Assembly (NCBI GenBank): GCA_023701285.1
Contig: JAMPXH010000013.1
Location: forward strand, 1-53,895
Direction of reading: 5' to 3'
Source: Candidatus Didemnitutus sp.
GTDB taxonomy: Bacteria > Verrucomicrobiota > Verrucomicrobiia > Opitutales > Opitutaceae
DNA: 53,895 bases
The notes below the pieces were generated by a model. It saw nothing but the letters and a program-made list of their open reading frames with translations. It was not told the origin of the DNA and made no database searches. The translations under genes and the position numbers were made by a program. Below, in pieces: positions 32,757 through 41,919 of the stretch. Within the stretch, counting starts at the first letter, position 1. Every line of letters begins with the position of its first letter.

Positions 32757-32856
32757 TCCAATCGCGCCGTCCCCCTTCGGCGCCGTCAATTTCCCCGTTC
32801 GTCCGTCGCGACGGCGGCCTTCCCGGCCGCCCGGTCGCGGCTGTTACCTTTCGCCC

Positions 32857-35463
32857 ATGCTGTCCGCCCCTCGTTTCGCCCCCGTCCTGATTGCCTGCCT
32901 CGCGCTGGCGAGCGCTGCCGCTCACGCCGTGCAGGAGCCCGCGCCTGCGCTCGAAAGCGCAGCCATCCGCCTCGTGTGGAAGCAGACCGATGCCGGCTGG
33001 CAACTCGCCACCGCCGCGGTCCGCACCGTCGACGGCGCGGAGATTTCCGCGGGCGAGCCCTCGGGGCGTTACACTGTCCTGTATTCGCCCACGTCTCCCG
33101 ACGCACCCTCGTTGCCGTTTCACCTGCCCGGACACGCGGAACCGTTCCCGGAGCCGTCCTACATCTACAACACCAAGAAGTGGGAGCAAACGACGAAGCC
33201 GGTGGCGCTCAACCTCGCGGGCGAGGAACACGCGCTTTATCCGCGTGACGTGCGGCGCGGCGCCGATGGCACGCTCACCTTCACGGGCGAGACACCGGTC
33301 GCGACGCTGACGGCCGACTGGCGCCTCGATCCCTCCGCGCCCGGCGATGTCGAGGTTGCTGTTACGCTCACCGCCAAACGCGATGGCTTCTACTCGCTTG
33401 CCACGCCGACGCTCGCGCAACTCGCGCTGCCGGACCTGCAGTGGGCCGTCGTGCCGGGTTATTTTCAGGGGCGGGAGATCAATCCCAACCTCGTGCTCTC
33501 GCTCGTCTATGGTCACGGCTTGCCGGACCGCCCCGTCTTGGTCCGCGAGCGCTCCGCGTCCACGCTTGCTTCCGTCATGACCAACCGGCAGGGCGTCACG
33601 CTCGCCGTCGCGGCTGAGCCCGGAACCGCGGCCGATCCGTGGACGCAGGACCAGAGCACGCGCCAAGTCTGGCAACTCGGCCTCTCGCACATGAACCGGC
33701 AGGGCCGGCTCTCGCCCACGCTCTACCATCCGGTGCTGGGCGAGGAGGGCTCGCAACTCGCCGCGGGCGACTCCCGCACCTTTCGTTTCCGCTACGTGCT
33801 GCGCCAAGCCGACTGGTTTGCCGCGCTGAAGCACGTCATCACGCACGTCTATCGCCTGCCCGAGTTCCTCGCGCTCAAGCAGCCGCCCCGCTCGCTCTCG
33901 CACCGGCTGCTCGCCCTGCACGACTACGTGGTCGACGACCGCACTTCGCTCTGGCGCACGGAGGAGTTCGGCGGCTACACCATCGGCGCGCAGGCTTATC
34001 TCGGCGGCATCCTCGGTTCCGACAAGGACGGGATGAAGAACTCCGACTACGGCGCGATGTGGATGCTGGCGAAGCTCACCGACGATCCGCGCCTCGTGCG
34101 CGACCGGCTGCCCTTTGCGCGCAACTTCAAGCTCGTGCAACAACAGCGCGTCCCCGGCTTCTTCCAGGGCGCGGCGCTCGGCCAGTATTATCTCTCGAAG
34201 AGCCGGCGCTTCACGGAAGAGTGGGGCGACTACGTCGAGCCCGTGGCGCTGACCTATTACGTCATGCTCGATCTCGGCAACGTCCTGCTCTTCGCGCCCG
34301 GCGACACGGAGCTGCGCGAACGCCTGCGTCTCGCCGCCGACCGCCTGCTCGAGTGGCAGAAACCCGACGGTAGTTGGGAAGTCGCCTACGATCACCGCAC
34401 GCAGAAGCCGCTCTTCACCGAGACGCCGGACCTGCGTCCGACCTTCTACGGCCTGCTCGTGGCGCACCGCATCTTCGGCGACGAAAAATACCTCGCCGCC
34501 GCTCGCCGCGGCGCCGACTGGCTGCTGAAGAAAGCCGTCGAGCCCGGCCGTTTCCTCGGCGTGTGCGGCGACAACCGCTTCGCTCCTGACTTCGCCACCG
34601 CGCAGATCTCGCAGGCCTTGCTCGATCTCCACGCCATCACGCAGCACGAGCCTTACCGCGAGGCGGCCATCGCCACCGCGCGCTACTACGTCACCTCGAT
34701 CTTCACTCATCCGCTCGCCACCGCGGCGCGCAAGTCCGTCAAGGGCACGCCGCGCTTCGACTGGGAGATCAACCAGTCCGGCCTCGGCTTCGAACACGGC
34801 GGCACCATCGGTTCGGCCGGCGGCGGGGGTCCGATTCTGCTCGCGACGCACGCCGGTTGGTTCATCCGCCTCTACGCGCTCACCGGCGAGCCGCTCTTCC
34901 GCGACCTCGCGCGCGCGGGCGCGATCGCCCGCGACGCCTTCGTGGAGCGCGAGACGAGCGTTGCCTCTTATTACTGGAACAGCATGGACCGCGGCGCTGG
35001 CCCATTCCCGCACCACGCTTGGTGGCAGATCGGCTGGATTATCGACTACCTCGTTTCCGAGGCCGCGATGCGCACCGCCGGGCAGGTCTCGTTCCCGGCG
35101 GGCTTCATCACGCCCAAGGTCGGTCCGCACCGCTGCTACGGCTTCGCGCCCGGCCGTGTGCTGGGCGAGGCGGCCGAACTCGCCTGGGGCCGTGTCGAAT
35201 GCGACGAGCCGGCGGTCGAATACCTCGTCGCCCGTGCGACGGACGCGCGCCGCGTCTTCGTCGTGCTGCTCAACAATCGCGCCACTGCCACGCGCGCGCA
35301 GATCAAGGTGCCGGCCGCGACCTTCGCTTCCGGCGCCAGCGCATGGATCGCGGCCCGGTTGACGTCCGGCGACGGCAACGTGACCCCACTCACCGGCGCG
35401 AACGATTCCCTGTCCGTCCCGCTGCCGGCCTTCGGTTGGAGCGTGCTCACCTTCGATTACTGA
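32857..35463 (+). CDS. Large secreted beta/alpha-toroid protein C, distant relative of the A/B family
   Basis: 868 residues with signal peptide MLSAPRFAPVLIACLALASAAAHA. N-terminal beta region, then a helical part from about 310 (RSLSHRLLALHDYV, TIGAQAYLGG, KNSDYGAMWMLAKLT, GFFQGAALGQYYL, LRPTFYGLL). Further on are FLGVCGDNRFAPDFATAQ, GLGFEHGGTIGSAGG, SVASYYWNSMD and PHHAWWQIGWIIDYLVSEA. The last segment aligns with PGHAWEFAGEVIDFLVSDA of A1 and NHIWPHMSILLDYLVTDA of B2, and a final beta domain follows in the same order. I know this protein type as a conserved secreted family with only vague or misleading names in databases; the activity is unknown. Conserved His and Tyr make a lyase or glycosidase plausible. 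Confidence 0.8.
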   Translation: MLSAPRFAPVLIACLALASAAAHAVQEPAPALESAAIRLVWKQTDAGWQLATAAVRTVDGAEISAGEPSGRYTVLYSPTSPDAPSLPFHLPGHAEPFPEPSYIYNTKKWEQTTKPVALNLAGEEHALYPRDVRRGADGTLTFTGETPVATLTADWRLDPSAPGDVEVAVTLTAKRDGFYSLATPTLAQLALPDLQWAVVPGYFQGREINPNLVLSLVYGHGLPDRPVLVRERSASTLASVMTNRQGVTLAVAAEPGTAADPWTQDQSTRQVWQLGLSHMNRQGRLSPTLYHPVLGEEGSQLAAGDSRTFRFRYVLRQADWFAALKHVITHVYRLPEFLALKQPPRSLSHRLLALHDYVVDDRTSLWRTEEFGGYTIGAQAYLGGILGSDKDGMKNSDYGAMWMLAKLTDDPRLVRDRLPFARNFKLVQQQRVPGFFQGAALGQYYLSKSRRFTEEWGDYVEPVALTYYVMLDLGNVLLFAPGDTELRERLRLAADRLLEWQKPDGSWEVAYDHRTQKPLFTETPDLRPTFYGLLVAHRIFGDEKYLAAARRGADWLLKKAVEPGRFLGVCGDNRFAPDFATAQISQALLDLHAITQHEPYREAAIATARYYVTSIFTHPLATAARKSVKGTPRFDWEINQSGLGFEHGGTIGSAGGGGPILLATHAGWFIRLYALTGEPLFRDLARAGAIARDAFVERETSVASYYWNSMDRGAGPFPHHAWWQIGWIIDYLVSEAAMRTAGQVSFPAGFITPKVGPHRCYGFAPGRVLGEAAELAWGRVECDEPAVEYLVARATDARRVFVVLLNNRATATRAQIKVPAATFASGASAWIAARLTSGDGNVTPLTGANDSLSVPLPAFGWSVLTFDY

Positions 35464-35477
35464 TCTCCGTTTTCGTC

Positions 35478-38400
35478 ATGCTTTCTTTCGCTACCCTGTT
35501 TCGCCGTGCGGGTGCTCTCGCGGGCGTTGCCTGTTGCGCGGCGGCCTTGCCGCTGGCGGTGGTCGCGGCGGCGCCGCTCACGCTGTCCAGTCCAGACGGC
35601 ACGTTGCGCGGCGAGTTCGCCACGGATGCCTCGGGCGCACTCGTCTGGAGCCTGAGCCGCTTCAACCAGCCGCTGCTGGAGCCGGCACGCGTCGGCGTGA
35701 CGGTCGACGGTGTAGATCTGGGCGCGGGCGTCAGCCTCGGCGAGGCCGAGCGCGGGGCGATTGACGAGACTTATCCGCTGCACGGCGGCAAGGCGCAGGC
35801 GGTCAACCGCGCACGCACCTTGCGCGTGCCGGTGCGCAATCGCGCCGGTGCTCTGGCCTTCACGCTCGAGGCGCGGGCTTACGACGACGGCTTCGCGTGG
35901 CGCGCAATCGTGCCCGGCGCAGAAGGTCAAACCCGGCGCGTCAACGGCGAGGCGTCCAGTTGGAAGCTGCCGGTGCGCAGTCGCGTCTGGTTCTTCGAGC
36001 GGCCGAACGATTGGAAACTCAAGAGCTACGCGGGCGAGTGGATGTCCACCCCGGTCGAGAATCTGCCCAAGGTCTCCAAGGTCGGTCCCGTGCAGGGCAC
36101 GCCGCTCGTGGTGGAGCTGGCGGAGCAGAGCGGTTACCTGCTGCTGAGCGAGGCCGCGCTGGCGAACTACAGTGGGTTGCGACTGCGTGCGCTGCCCGAG
36201 GGCCGCGTCGTGCAGGCCGATTTCACGGAAGGGGAGAAGGGCTTCGCCGTGCGCGGCGAGATCGTGACGCCGTGGCGGGCGACCATCGCCGTCCGGACGC
36301 TCGACCAGCTCGTCAACAGCACGCTCATCCCCAATCTCTGTCCGCCGCCCGATGCGCGGCTCTACGCGGACACGAGTTACATCAAACCCGGACGCTCCGT
36401 CTGGCGCTGGTGGAGCGCCGGCACGGGCACGCCCGCCGAGGAGCGGGCGTTCGTCGACTATGCCGTCGAGCTGGGCTTCGAATACACCATCGTCGACGAC
36501 GGCTGGAAGGACTGGCCCGATGCCTGGCAGGAAATCCGTGCGATCACCGCCTACGCGCGCGAGCGCCGGGTCGGCGTGCTGCTGTGGAAGGATTACAAGG
36601 ACGTCGCGTCGCCGGCGGACGATTGGGCGCAGCTGCGCGGCTTCCTCGACGAGGTCGCTGCGGCCGGAGCGGCCGGCGTGAAACTCGATTTCCTCAACGC
36701 CGAGTCGAAGGACCGGGTCGACTTCACGCTCGCCGCGCTGCGGCTCGCGGCCGAGCGCCGCCTGCTGGTGAATTTCCACGGCGTCACCAAGTCCACCGGC
36801 GAGGCGCGCACCTTCCCCAACGAGATCACGCGCGAAGGCATCCGCGGCGTGGAGTTGAACAAGATGCGCGAGGGCCCGATCCCGGCCTGGCACAACGCGG
36901 CGCTGCCCTACACGCGCTTCGTGGTGGGCGCGGGCGATTACACGCCGCTGGCGTATTCGCGGCCCGGCCCGACCACGTGGGCGCACCAGCTCGCTACGGT
37001 CGTGCAGTTTCTTTCGCCGCTGCAATGCATCGCCGAGCACCCGGAGATGCTGCTGCGCGATCCCGCGACGCAGCCGGCGCTCGATGTGCTCAAGGCCATC
37101 CCGGCGACGTGGGACGAGACCCGCGTGCTGGCCCCGAGCGTCCTCGGCCAACTCTCCGTCATCGCGCGGCGGAGCGGCGGGACGTGGTTCCTGAGCGTGT
37201 TGAACGGCGACGAGCCCGTCCGCCTCGAGCGGCTCGATCTCTCCTTCCTCGGCGACGGTCGTTACCGCGCGGTCGAGCTCACGAGCCCGGAGCGCACCGG
37301 CTTCGTCCGCCGCGAGGTGGCAGCCGTCACGGCGCAGACTCCGTGGAGCCTCGCGCTCGCGGCCGGCGACGGCGTGGTGGTGCAATTCCTCCCTGCGGCT
37401 CCGGTTATGGGGGAGGCGCAGCCGCGCACGGGTGTGCCGAATTTCCACGCCAAGGCCAGCGCCGGCGGCGCCGTGCGCGTGGCCTACCTTGGCGGCAGCA
37501 TCACGGCGGCGAACGGCTGGCGCACGGGCACGCGCGCCCAGTTGCAACGCACTTACCCGCAGGCGAAGGTGGAGGAGATCTTCGCGGCGGTGTCGGGCAC
37601 CGGATCGCCCCTCGGCGTGGCGCGGCTGCAGCGCGATGTGCTCGCGCACCGGCCGGACCTGCTCTTCGTCGAGTTCGCAGTCAACGATGGCGGGCTCGAC
37701 CCCGCGCGCATCGAGCGCGCGATGGAGGGCATCGTGCGCCAGACTTGGGCGCAATTCCCGGAGTGCGACATCATCTTCGTCTACACGATCGCACGCGGCA
37801 TGCTACCGGATTACACGGCGGGGCGCATGAACCGCTCCGCCACCGCGATGGAGCGCGTCGCGGCGCACTACGGCATCCCCTCGATCGCCTTCGGCTTCGA
37901 GGTGGCGCGGCGCGTCGCGGCAGGGGAATGGGTTTTCTCGGCGGACAAGAGCGTCGGGCTCAAGGACGCGGAGGGACGCGGCGTCTTCTCGCACGACGGC
38001 ACGCATCCCAACGAACTCGGCCACGAGCTCTACACGGAGATTGTCGCGCGGCACTGGCCGGCGATCGCGCAGGCGGCCCGGCCCGCCCCACACGAGCCGG
38101 GCGCGGCGTTGCGCGCGGACAACTGGGGGCGCGCCGGCATCAAGCCGGTCGGCGAACTGCAGGCGTCGGCGGACTGGACCGAACTCGCCCGCGACGACAA
38201 GCGCATCACTTTCCACGCCGGACGGCTGGCACCTCCGACTTGGCGCTCCGCCACGGCGGGTGCGACTGTCGAGGGCATCGTGCACGGCTCCGTCATCGGC
38301 GTGCTCGGCTACAAGAACGAGAAGAGCAGCCTTTTCCGCGTTTACGTCGACGATCTGCCGCCGGTCGAAGGCAGTTTCCGCGACCAGCCGCTTGGCCCGC

Positions 38401-38546
38401 AGTATCGGTTGAAGTCGTGGTTTGATGCGCGCACGCACGCGCCCGGCCCGCACCGCGTGCGCGTCGAGCAGATCTCGGGCGCCGCCGACGACCGCGAACT
38501 GCTCCTGTCCGGCCTGCTGTTCTCCGGCGACGACTCCACTCCTTGA
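35478..38546 (+). CDS. GH97 glycosidase fused to an SGNH-type esterase
   Basis: 1022 residues from the ATG at 35478; hydrophobic signal region to about residue 35. Residues ~35-635 form a complete GH97 enzyme: N-terminal super-sandwich, barrel with GRSVWRWWSAGTGT and VDDGWKDW, then C-terminal sandwich. Candidate nucleophile D404 (VKLDFLN) and acid/base E459 (GIRGVELNK) are 55 residues apart, the spacing I recall for the retaining alpha-galactosidase branch, unlike the inverting SusB branch. From ~665 an SGNH domain begins: G-G-S674-I-T, FAVNDGG with block III Asn, and D840-G-T-H843-P. A final beta domain (~910-1022) ends the protein. Probably removes galactosyl and acyl groups from the same substrate. 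Most GH97 proteins end near 650-700 residues, so the fusion is unusual. Confidence 0.9.
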   Translation: MLSFATLFRRAGALAGVACCAAALPLAVVAAAPLTLSSPDGTLRGEFATDASGALVWSLSRFNQPLLEPARVGVTVDGVDLGAGVSLGEAERGAIDETYPLHGGKAQAVNRARTLRVPVRNRAGALAFTLEARAYDDGFAWRAIVPGAEGQTRRVNGEASSWKLPVRSRVWFFERPNDWKLKSYAGEWMSTPVENLPKVSKVGPVQGTPLVVELAEQSGYLLLSEAALANYSGLRLRALPEGRVVQADFTEGEKGFAVRGEIVTPWRATIAVRTLDQLVNSTLIPNLCPPPDARLYADTSYIKPGRSVWRWWSAGTGTPAEERAFVDYAVELGFEYTIVDDGWKDWPDAWQEIRAITAYARERRVGVLLWKDYKDVASPADDWAQLRGFLDEVAAAGAAGVKLDFLNAESKDRVDFTLAALRLAAERRLLVNFHGVTKSTGEARTFPNEITREGIRGVELNKMREGPIPAWHNAALPYTRFVVGAGDYTPLAYSRPGPTTWAHQLATVVQFLSPLQCIAEHPEMLLRDPATQPALDVLKAIPATWDETRVLAPSVLGQLSVIARRSGGTWFLSVLNGDEPVRLERLDLSFLGDGRYRAVELTSPERTGFVRREVAAVTAQTPWSLALAAGDGVVVQFLPAAPVMGEAQPRTGVPNFHAKASAGGAVRVAYLGGSITAANGWRTGTRAQLQRTYPQAKVEEIFAAVSGTGSPLGVARLQRDVLAHRPDLLFVEFAVNDGGLDPARIERAMEGIVRQTWAQFPECDIIFVYTIARGMLPDYTAGRMNRSATAMERVAAHYGIPSIAFGFEVARRVAAGEWVFSADKSVGLKDAEGRGVFSHDGTHPNELGHELYTEIVARHWPAIAQAARPAPHEPGAALRADNWGRAGIKPVGELQASADWTELARDDKRITFHAGRLAPPTWRSATAGATVEGIVHGSVIGVLGYKNEKSSLFRVYVDDLPPVEGSFRDQPLGPQYRLKSWFDARTHAPGPHRVRVEQISGAADDRELLLSGLLFSGDDSTP

Positions 38547-38562
38547 ACCCGTTATTTTCGCC

Positions 38563-40368
38563 ATGATGACTTACCTGCGTGCTCTTCTCTGTGTCGGTGT
38601 CTTCGCTTGCGCCGGCCTGCTCTCCGCAGCCGGGCTCGAGCTCGACCTTGCCGGTCCCGGTTGGTCGTTCGCGCTCGATCCGACCGATCGCGGCGAAGCG
38701 ACGCTCTGGCACCAGCCCGACGCGGGGTGGGACGGCGCGAAGCCGCATGGGCGCGACGGCTGGGATGCGGTGAGCGTGCCGCACGATTACCTCACCGATC
38801 CGCGCTACGCCTACACGGGCGTCGCGTGGTATCGCCGCTCCTTCGCCGTGCCCGCCGATGCGGCGGACGGGCGCACGTGGCGGTTGCAGTTCGACACGGT
38901 CTTTCAACGTTGCCGCGTGTGGCTCAACGGCCGCTCCGTCGGCGCGCACGAGGGCGGCTACACGCCCTTCGAGTTCTCCGTCGCGGAGCACCTGCTGCCC
39001 GGACGGCAGAACTTCCTCGTCGTGGCGGTGGATAACCGCGTGAAAGCCCGCGCGCTGCCCGGTGCGCGCAGCGGCCGCACGGCCAACGCCGGCCAGTATC
39101 CCTGGCTCAACTACGGTGGCATCCTCGGTGGCGTGCGCCTTGTCGCGCATGCCCCCGTGTGGATCGCCGGCCAGAAGATCGAGACGCGTCGCACTGGCGA
39201 TGCCTGGGAGTTGAGCGTGCGGGTCGACCTTCGCAACGACACCGCCGACACAAAACGCGGGCAGGTCGCGGTGCGCGTGGCCGACACGCCGGTCGAGTTG
39301 AAAGGCACGTATGAACTCGCGGGGCGCGCGGCCGGCTCCGTCGTGTTGCGCGCGGAGGTGCCGTTCGCGGCAGTGCGTCCGTGGGAATTGTCCGCGCCGG
39401 CCGTTTACACGAGTCTGGCGACCCTCGACGAATCCACTTCCTTGCACACCGCGAACTTCGGCTTCCGCACGATCGAGATCCGCGACGCGCAATTCCTCCT
39501 CAACGGCCGCCCGATGCGCTGGGCCGGAGCCAACCGAGCACGCGGACACCCCGTGCACGGCGGCATCGATCCCGACGCGCTCGTGGCGCAGGACATGCAG
39601 TTGATGAAGGACGCCGGCCTCGTCTTCTCGCGCATCCAGCACACGGCGCCCGGGCGCAACCTGCTCGATTGGGCGGACCGCCACGGGATGCTGCTCGTGC
39701 TCGAGGTCGGCATGTGGGGCTACGTGTCGGACGATCAAGCCTCGCCGGAGTTGCGCGCGCAGTTTGAGGCCGAGATGCGCGACCTGGTCGCGCTGGCGCA
39801 GAATCACCCGAGCGTCGTCGGCTGGAGCCTCGGCAACGAATACGAGTCGTGGACCGACGAAGGCGTCGCCTGGACGCGCGACATGGCGAAGTTCGTGAAG
39901 TCGCTCGATGCGACCAGGCCGGTGACCTTTGCCGCGCTGGGCCGCGCGCTGCGTGAGCTCAAGGACGGCCGGGGACAGGTCGAACACGCGTTCGACCACG
40001 TCGATTACATCTCGCTCAACATTTACTTCAATCCGAAGGACGTTCCGGATTTCGTGGACCTCGCGCACATCCGCTGGCCGGGAAAGCCGGTCGCGATCAC
40101 GGAGTTCGGCCTGCGGGCGGACCGCGTGAAGAGCGAGCAAGACCGGCTCACGCACTTCGATGCGATGCTGGCACACGTCGCGGCACGGCCGTGGATCTGC
40201 GGCTTGTCGTTCTGGGCCTTCAACGACTACGCCAGCCGCTATCCGGGCTCGGGCGAGGATGGCTACCGCCGCTGGGGTTTGGTGGACGAGTTCCGCCAGC
40301 CCCGTGCGCTCTATGACCATGCCGCGGCGAAGTTGCGCGACGGTTTGCCCGGCCCGGTCGCGCGCTGA
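38563..40368 (+). CDS. GH2-family glycosidase (beta-galactosidase or beta-glucuronidase type)
   Basis: 601 residues; signal peptide MMTYLRALLCVGVFACAGLLSA. Domain order is the GH2 one: jelly-roll sugar-binding domain (residues ~25-190; VPHDYL, YRRSFAVP, VWLNGRSVGAHEGGYTPFEF), Ig-like domain (~195-305), and TIM barrel (~306-600). Acid/base is E426 in SLGNEYES and the nucleophile is E514 in ITEFGLR, both standard. The protein is short, without the extra C-terminal domains of LacZ. Specificity between galactose and glucuronic acid cannot be read safely; galK in the locus favours galactose, the ExuT-like carrier favours uronate. Starts 16 bp after the GH97-SGNH stop. Confidence 0.9.
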   Translation: MMTYLRALLCVGVFACAGLLSAAGLELDLAGPGWSFALDPTDRGEATLWHQPDAGWDGAKPHGRDGWDAVSVPHDYLTDPRYAYTGVAWYRRSFAVPADAADGRTWRLQFDTVFQRCRVWLNGRSVGAHEGGYTPFEFSVAEHLLPGRQNFLVVAVDNRVKARALPGARSGRTANAGQYPWLNYGGILGGVRLVAHAPVWIAGQKIETRRTGDAWELSVRVDLRNDTADTKRGQVAVRVADTPVELKGTYELAGRAAGSVVLRAEVPFAAVRPWELSAPAVYTSLATLDESTSLHTANFGFRTIEIRDAQFLLNGRPMRWAGANRARGHPVHGGIDPDALVAQDMQLMKDAGLVFSRIQHTAPGRNLLDWADRHGMLLVLEVGMWGYVSDDQASPELRAQFEAEMRDLVALAQNHPSVVGWSLGNEYESWTDEGVAWTRDMAKFVKSLDATRPVTFAALGRALRELKDGRGQVEHAFDHVDYISLNIYFNPKDVPDFVDLAHIRWPGKPVAITEFGLRADRVKSEQDRLTHFDAMLAHVAARPWICGLSFWAFNDYASRYPGSGEDGYRRWGLVDEFRQPRALYDHAAAKLRDGLPGPVAR

Positions 40369-40374
40369 TTTTCC

Positions 40375-41919
40375 ATGCGCCTCTCCCGCTTTCGGCCCTC
40401 GCTCCGAACGTCCGCGCTGCTGGCGCTGCTGCTGGGCGTCAGTTCTCCGGCAGCGGCCGAGGTCCGCCTCGGCACACCTTTCCAGGATCACGCGGTGCTG
40501 CAGCGCGACCGCGCCGTGCCCGTCTGGGGCTGGGCCGATCCAGGTGAGCGGGTGCGCGTGACGCTCGGGCAGTCCGCGCCGGTCGAGACTACCGCGGATG
40601 CCGCGGGTCGTTGGCGCGTGGATCTGCCGGCCCGTCCGGCGAGTGCGCAGCCCGTGGAACTCGTAGCCGAGGGCCGCAACCGCGTTGTCGTGCGCGACGT
40701 GCTCGTCGGCGAGGTCTGGCTGTGCTCGGGGCAGTCGAACATGGAATTCCGGCTGCGCACGGCCGCGACGGCGCGCGAAGATATTGCTACGGCGGACTTC
40801 CCGCAGATCCGACACCTGAAGGTTGGCCGCAACCCGCGCACGACCCGCCAGGACGAGGTGCCCGCCGCGTGGGCGGTCTGCTCGCCGGCGACGGCGGGCG
40901 AGTTCACCGCGGTCGGCTATCATTTCGCGCGCGAGCTGTGGCATGCGCTGCGCGTGCCCATCGGGTTGATCAATGCCTCGCACGGCAACAGCCCGGTCGA
41001 GGGCTGGATGAGCGCCGAGGCGCTGGCCGGCGAGCCGGAGTTCCAGGCCGTCGCCGATCGCTGGGCGGAGGTGCTGGCCAAGTATCCCGGCGCGCTCGCG
41101 CGCCACGAAGCGGACTTGCAGCGCTGGGAGGCCGCATCCGTCGCCGCGCGCGCGGCCGGCAAAAAGGCGCCGGCCAAGCCGACCCGGCCCGTCGGACCCA
41201 ATCACCAGCAGGAGCCGTCGGCGCTGTTCAACGGCATGATCGCGCCCGTGCTGCCCTACGCCGTGCGCGGCTTTCTCTGGTATCAAGCCGAGGGCAACGC
41301 CCGGCGCGTGGGCGAATACGAAAAACTCTTCACGAACCTGATCGCCCAGTGGCGCCGCGATTTCGGCGTGCCCGAGGCGTCGTTCCTGTGGGTGCAATTG
41401 CCGGGCTTGGAAAAGATGCCGCCAACGACGACGCAGGCTGACTGGGTGACCATGCGCGCGGTGCAGACGGCGGCGCTGCGTCTGCCGCAGACCGGACAGG
41501 CCATCACGATCGATATCGGGGATCGGACGGATATCCATCCGATGCGCAAGCGCGAGGTCGGGGAGCGCCTCGCGCGTTTGGCGCGCCATCGCGTCTATGG
41601 CGAGGCGGTCGAGGATTCGGGGCCGGTGCTCCTGCACGCCGTCGCGCGACCGGGCGCGGTGGAGTTGGAATTCGCCCACACCGGAGGCGGCTTGAAACTC
41701 GGCGGCGAGGCCGCGCAGGCCTTCGAGATCGCGGGCGAGGACGGGCAGTTCGTCGCCGTCGCCGCGCCGGAGATTGTCAGCAGTGCACGCGTGCGGCTGC
41801 CCGTGCCGGCCGGCCTGCGTCCGACCGCCGTAAGGTATGCGTGGCGCGCTTTCCCGACTGGCTGGCTGCTCAACGCCGACGGCCTTCCCGCCGCACCTTT
41901 CTCCGAGAAAATCCCATGA
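40375..41919 (+). CDS. Sialate O-acetylesterase-like (SASA) polysaccharide acetylesterase
   Basis: 514 residues with signal peptide ending VSSPAAAE. N-terminal beta domain (FQDHAVLQRDRAVPVWGWADPGE), then the SGNH-like SASA domain. The nucleophile is S121 in CSGQSNMEF. GLINASHGNSPVEGWM and RGFLWYQAEGNAR are standard, and catalytic D386/H388 lie in TDIHPMRKREVGERLA. Enzymes of this type in polysaccharide loci remove acetyl groups from xylan, pectin or other glycans. Sialic acid is unlikely here because no sialidase or sialate pathway gene is visible. The last bases overlap the next start (ATGA at 41916). Confidence 0.9.
   Translation: MRLSRFRPSLRTSALLALLLGVSSPAAAEVRLGTPFQDHAVLQRDRAVPVWGWADPGERVRVTLGQSAPVETTADAAGRWRVDLPARPASAQPVELVAEGRNRVVVRDVLVGEVWLCSGQSNMEFRLRTAATAREDIATADFPQIRHLKVGRNPRTTRQDEVPAAWAVCSPATAGEFTAVGYHFARELWHALRVPIGLINASHGNSPVEGWMSAEALAGEPEFQAVADRWAEVLAKYPGALARHEADLQRWEAASVAARAAGKKAPAKPTRPVGPNHQQEPSALFNGMIAPVLPYAVRGFLWYQAEGNARRVGEYEKLFTNLIAQWRRDFGVPEASFLWVQLPGLEKMPPTTTQADWVTMRAVQTAALRLPQTGQAITIDIGDRTDIHPMRKREVGERLARLARHRVYGEAVEDSGPVLLHAVARPGAVELEFAHTGGGLKLGGEAAQAFEIAGEDGQFVAVAAPEIVSSARVRLPVPAGLRPTAVRYAWRAFPTGWLLNADGLPAAPFSEKIP

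Noticed and set aside
30909-32789. A long minus-strand frame opposite the FAD oxidoreductase
   Set aside because: Shadow frame; the plus strand has the dinucleotide motif and family segments.
26135-35463. Naming the large family as heparinase II/III, GH127 or PL26
   Set aside because: The general beta/toroid layout is compatible, but I could not match family-specific motifs by eye, so no family name is given.
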